Below, piece after piece: positions 18,657 through 19,783 of a stretch of 19,783 nt of DNA. Source of the stretch: Pinguiococcus pyrenoidosus (Eukaryota; Sar; Pinguiophyceae; Pinguiochrysidales; Pinguiochrysidaceae); the NCBI GenBank assembly GCA_019677205.1, contig JAAMXY010002616.1:1-19783 (forward strand), read 5' to 3'. Numbering within the stretch: position 1 is the first letter of the stretch; every line of letters starts with the position of its first letter. The notes under the pieces were generated by a model. That model saw only the letters and a list, made by a program, of their open reading frames with translations, made no database searches and was not told the origin of the DNA. The translations under genes and the position numbers were made by a program.

Positions 18657-18972
18657 AATCGATTCGGGGACCATCTCGAAGCGCCCAGCGTTCATCGGCT
18701 CGAATTAGCCGACGTCATCCTCGTCGTCGTCGTCTCTATATTCAAAGATCAGAAAGCCATTCGAGCTGAGAGCTGATCCATCCTCTCCGGCGGGGTGTCT
18801 TACCAGCCATCTGCCTTTCCGTGAACCTGTTGACCGGTCTGCAACGCTCGTGGCGTATTGAAGAGGATTTGCAGCCGGGAGACACGGTTCTTTGGGCGCG
18901 CGAAGCGATGCGATGAAAGAAGCAGCGTCCGTGGCGGTTGGGCAGCCTCTAGTACAAAGATTAGCGTAGCAC

Positions 18973-19006
18973 GTGGTAGCATGTGGTAGCATGTGGTAGC
19001 ATGTGG
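18973..19006. repeat. Tandem 10-bp repeat GTGGTAGCAT, 3.3 units
   Basis: Three exact copies in a row plus a partial fourth, in the spacer downstream of the 1248-residue protein gene. Confidence 0.9.
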
Positions 19007-19286
19007 GTCCGTGGCTCGAGATTGAATGTAAGCGTCAGAACCGATCTCGAACGCTCTCACAATGGATGATCTGTGGAGCTCTGCGAAACGAGCGAGAAGC
19101 TTGCGTGACCATTGCAGGCTTTGCGATAGCTCCTTGATTGCTTGTGTTTGCAGCCACCACAGCATCCAACGAAGGGTATAGTCCTTGAGCAGTTTTGGGC
19201 GTGTGTGGAAGAGGGGAAGCCGTTCAGAAATCCAAGCATCTCAGCTTTTGACCGTTGCCTCATTGTTTTCGTCGTTCCAGCGTTGC

Positions 19287-19359
19287 TCTTCTTCATCTTC
19301 CTCATCCTCCTCCTCCTCATCTTCTTCCTCCTCCTCCTCCTCCTCCTCCTCCTCTTCTT
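19287..19359. repeat. CTC/CTT trinucleotide microsatellite
   Basis: About 70 bp of CTC, CTT and CAT units. Read on the minus strand in one frame it gives a long Glu/Asp run; on the plus strand it gives runs of Leu or Ser. It makes all nearby frames look open. Confidence 0.9.
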
Positions 19360-19500
19360 GGGTACACTTTAATGCTGCTCTCATCATAACGCGGATCGCC
19401 CGACAAGTGGGGGGTGAAAAAGGGGTGGCGTTGGGTTGCGCAAAAGAACATTCTCTCACTACGTCTAAAGTTGTGACCATAGTAGAATAGAAACGTTTCC

Positions 19501-19527
19501 TATATTTATAATAATTTCTTATAAGAT
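19501..19527 (+). promoter_or_regulatory. AT-rich TATA-like stretch upstream of the last gene
   Basis: TATATTTATAATAATTTC-type sequence lies about 130-150 bp upstream of the ATG at 19654. It may be a TATA box or the AT-rich core of the promoter. Unlike three other spacers, no CCAAT group was seen here. Confidence 0.3.
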
Positions 19528-19653
19528 TGATACTCTGGTGAATAATTTCATACGAAAGACGTTGATACTAAATATAATTCAACTCCAACTTCAGCACCTC
19601 CGCACGAGTTCCCTGTTTCTACGGCGTTCGTTTGGCGTTTACACCGGCTCATC

Positions 19654-19783
19654 ATGTCGTTCAGCGACTCCAAGCGCCTCAGCGAGAAGGAGCGCCAGAA
19701 GCGCAAGCGCACGGTGCTGAAAGGTGCGGCGCGGCGTCGCTTTCCCAGGTCTCTCGCCCGCAACTTAAACTTATCTTCCTTTG
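19654..19783 (+). CDS. 5' end of a basic protein, partial at the window edge
   Basis: ATG 19654 opens a frame that stays open to the end of the window. The first 23 residues (MSFSDSKRLSEKERQKRKRT, then VLK) are highly charged and basic, like a nuclear-localisation or nucleic-acid-binding N-terminus. A splice donor may lie at 19724 (AAAG, then GTGCGG), in which case the coding exon ends at 19723 in phase 1. Without splicing the frame continues as Arg-rich sequence to the edge. Codon use is GC-rich, unlike the AT-rich upstream region, which supports the start. Too little is present to name it. Confidence 0.5.
   Translation, partial: MSFSDSKRLSEKERQKRKRTVLKGAARRRFPRSLARNLNLSSF

Larger units (their letters stand above)
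18800..19480 (-). pseudogene. Possible decayed minus-strand gene, one internal TGA
   Basis: From ATG 19480 a 79-codon frame runs through a Glu-rich stretch (the microsatellite) to a TGA at 19241..19243. The same frame then stays open for about 147 more codons to 18800. The part after the TGA reads like an amphipathic helical protein (KLLKDYTLRWMLWWLQTQ, then AIKELSQSLQWSRKLLARF). GC content and third-position GC are lower than in the real genes of the window, and no family is recognised. It may be a pseudogene, an exon of a lost or unseen gene, or a chance open frame. Confidence 0.25.
18657..19653. other. Intergenic region with repeats and a possible decayed gene
   Basis: About 1 kb between two plus-strand genes. 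It holds a 10-bp tandem repeat, a CTC/CTT microsatellite, AT-rich sequence before the last gene, and a minus-strand frame interrupted by one stop; each is listed separately. Nothing else was recognised. Confidence 0.5.

Noticed and set aside
1-19783. tRNA, rRNA, CRISPR or insertion-sequence content
   Set aside because: I looked for B-box-like GGTTCGA motifs, spaced identical repeats and transposase-like frames. The short tandem repeats present have no unique spacers, and no cloverleaf or transposase motif was found.

Overview
The window is nuclear DNA from a gene-dense, GC-rich eukaryote, most likely a unicellular alga or other protist. The genes have short GT-AG introns (about 70-250 nt), several with CTAAC/CTAAT-like branch sites. 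There are no bacterial operons or Shine-Dalgarno-led genes. The products recognised are eukaryotic: an ARMC6-type armadillo protein, a six-transmembrane cyclic-nucleotide-binding-domain (CNBD) cation channel and the gamma subunit of translation factor eIF2B. I cannot place the lineage from sequence alone. All splice models were worked out by hand from reading-frame continuity, splice consensus and family resemblance, without transcript data.

Layout, left to right: (1) the 3' end of an acidic, low-complexity gene (+, 3..356); (2) ARMC6-like gene (-, 564..2292, three exons); (3) a 1.35 kb divergent intergenic region with several small repeats and a TACTGT motif cluster; (4) a zinc-finger protein with a Gly/Met-rich tail (+, 3642..4916, two exons); (5) a CNBD channel with an unusual pore (-, 5364..7907, three exons); (6) a divergent promoter region with five CCAAT boxes and a 12-bp palindrome; (7) a large helical protein of unknown function (+, 8372..about 11536, probably four exons); (8) eIF2B gamma (-, 11579..13102, one exon); (9) a 1.4 kb divergent intergenic region; (10) a 1248-residue uncharacterised protein with disordered and Gln-rich segments (+, 14538..18656, three exons); (11) about 1 kb holding microsatellites and a possible decayed minus-strand gene; (12) the 5' end of a gene for a basic protein (+, 19654 to the edge).

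From gene 1 to the 1248-residue gene the orientation alternates strictly (+ - + - + - +), so neighbours are always convergent or divergent pairs. The divergent spacers carry CCAAT boxes and look like shared promoters. The convergent spacers are short, down to 42 bp. The genes do not form an obvious pathway: translation control, ion transport and several orphan proteins sit side by side, as is usual in compact eukaryotic genomes. The points most worth a second look are the channel's non-canonical selectivity filter, the bias to phase-2 introns that place a stop codon at the donor site, the two large orphan proteins, and the possible pseudogene that would complete the strand alternation.
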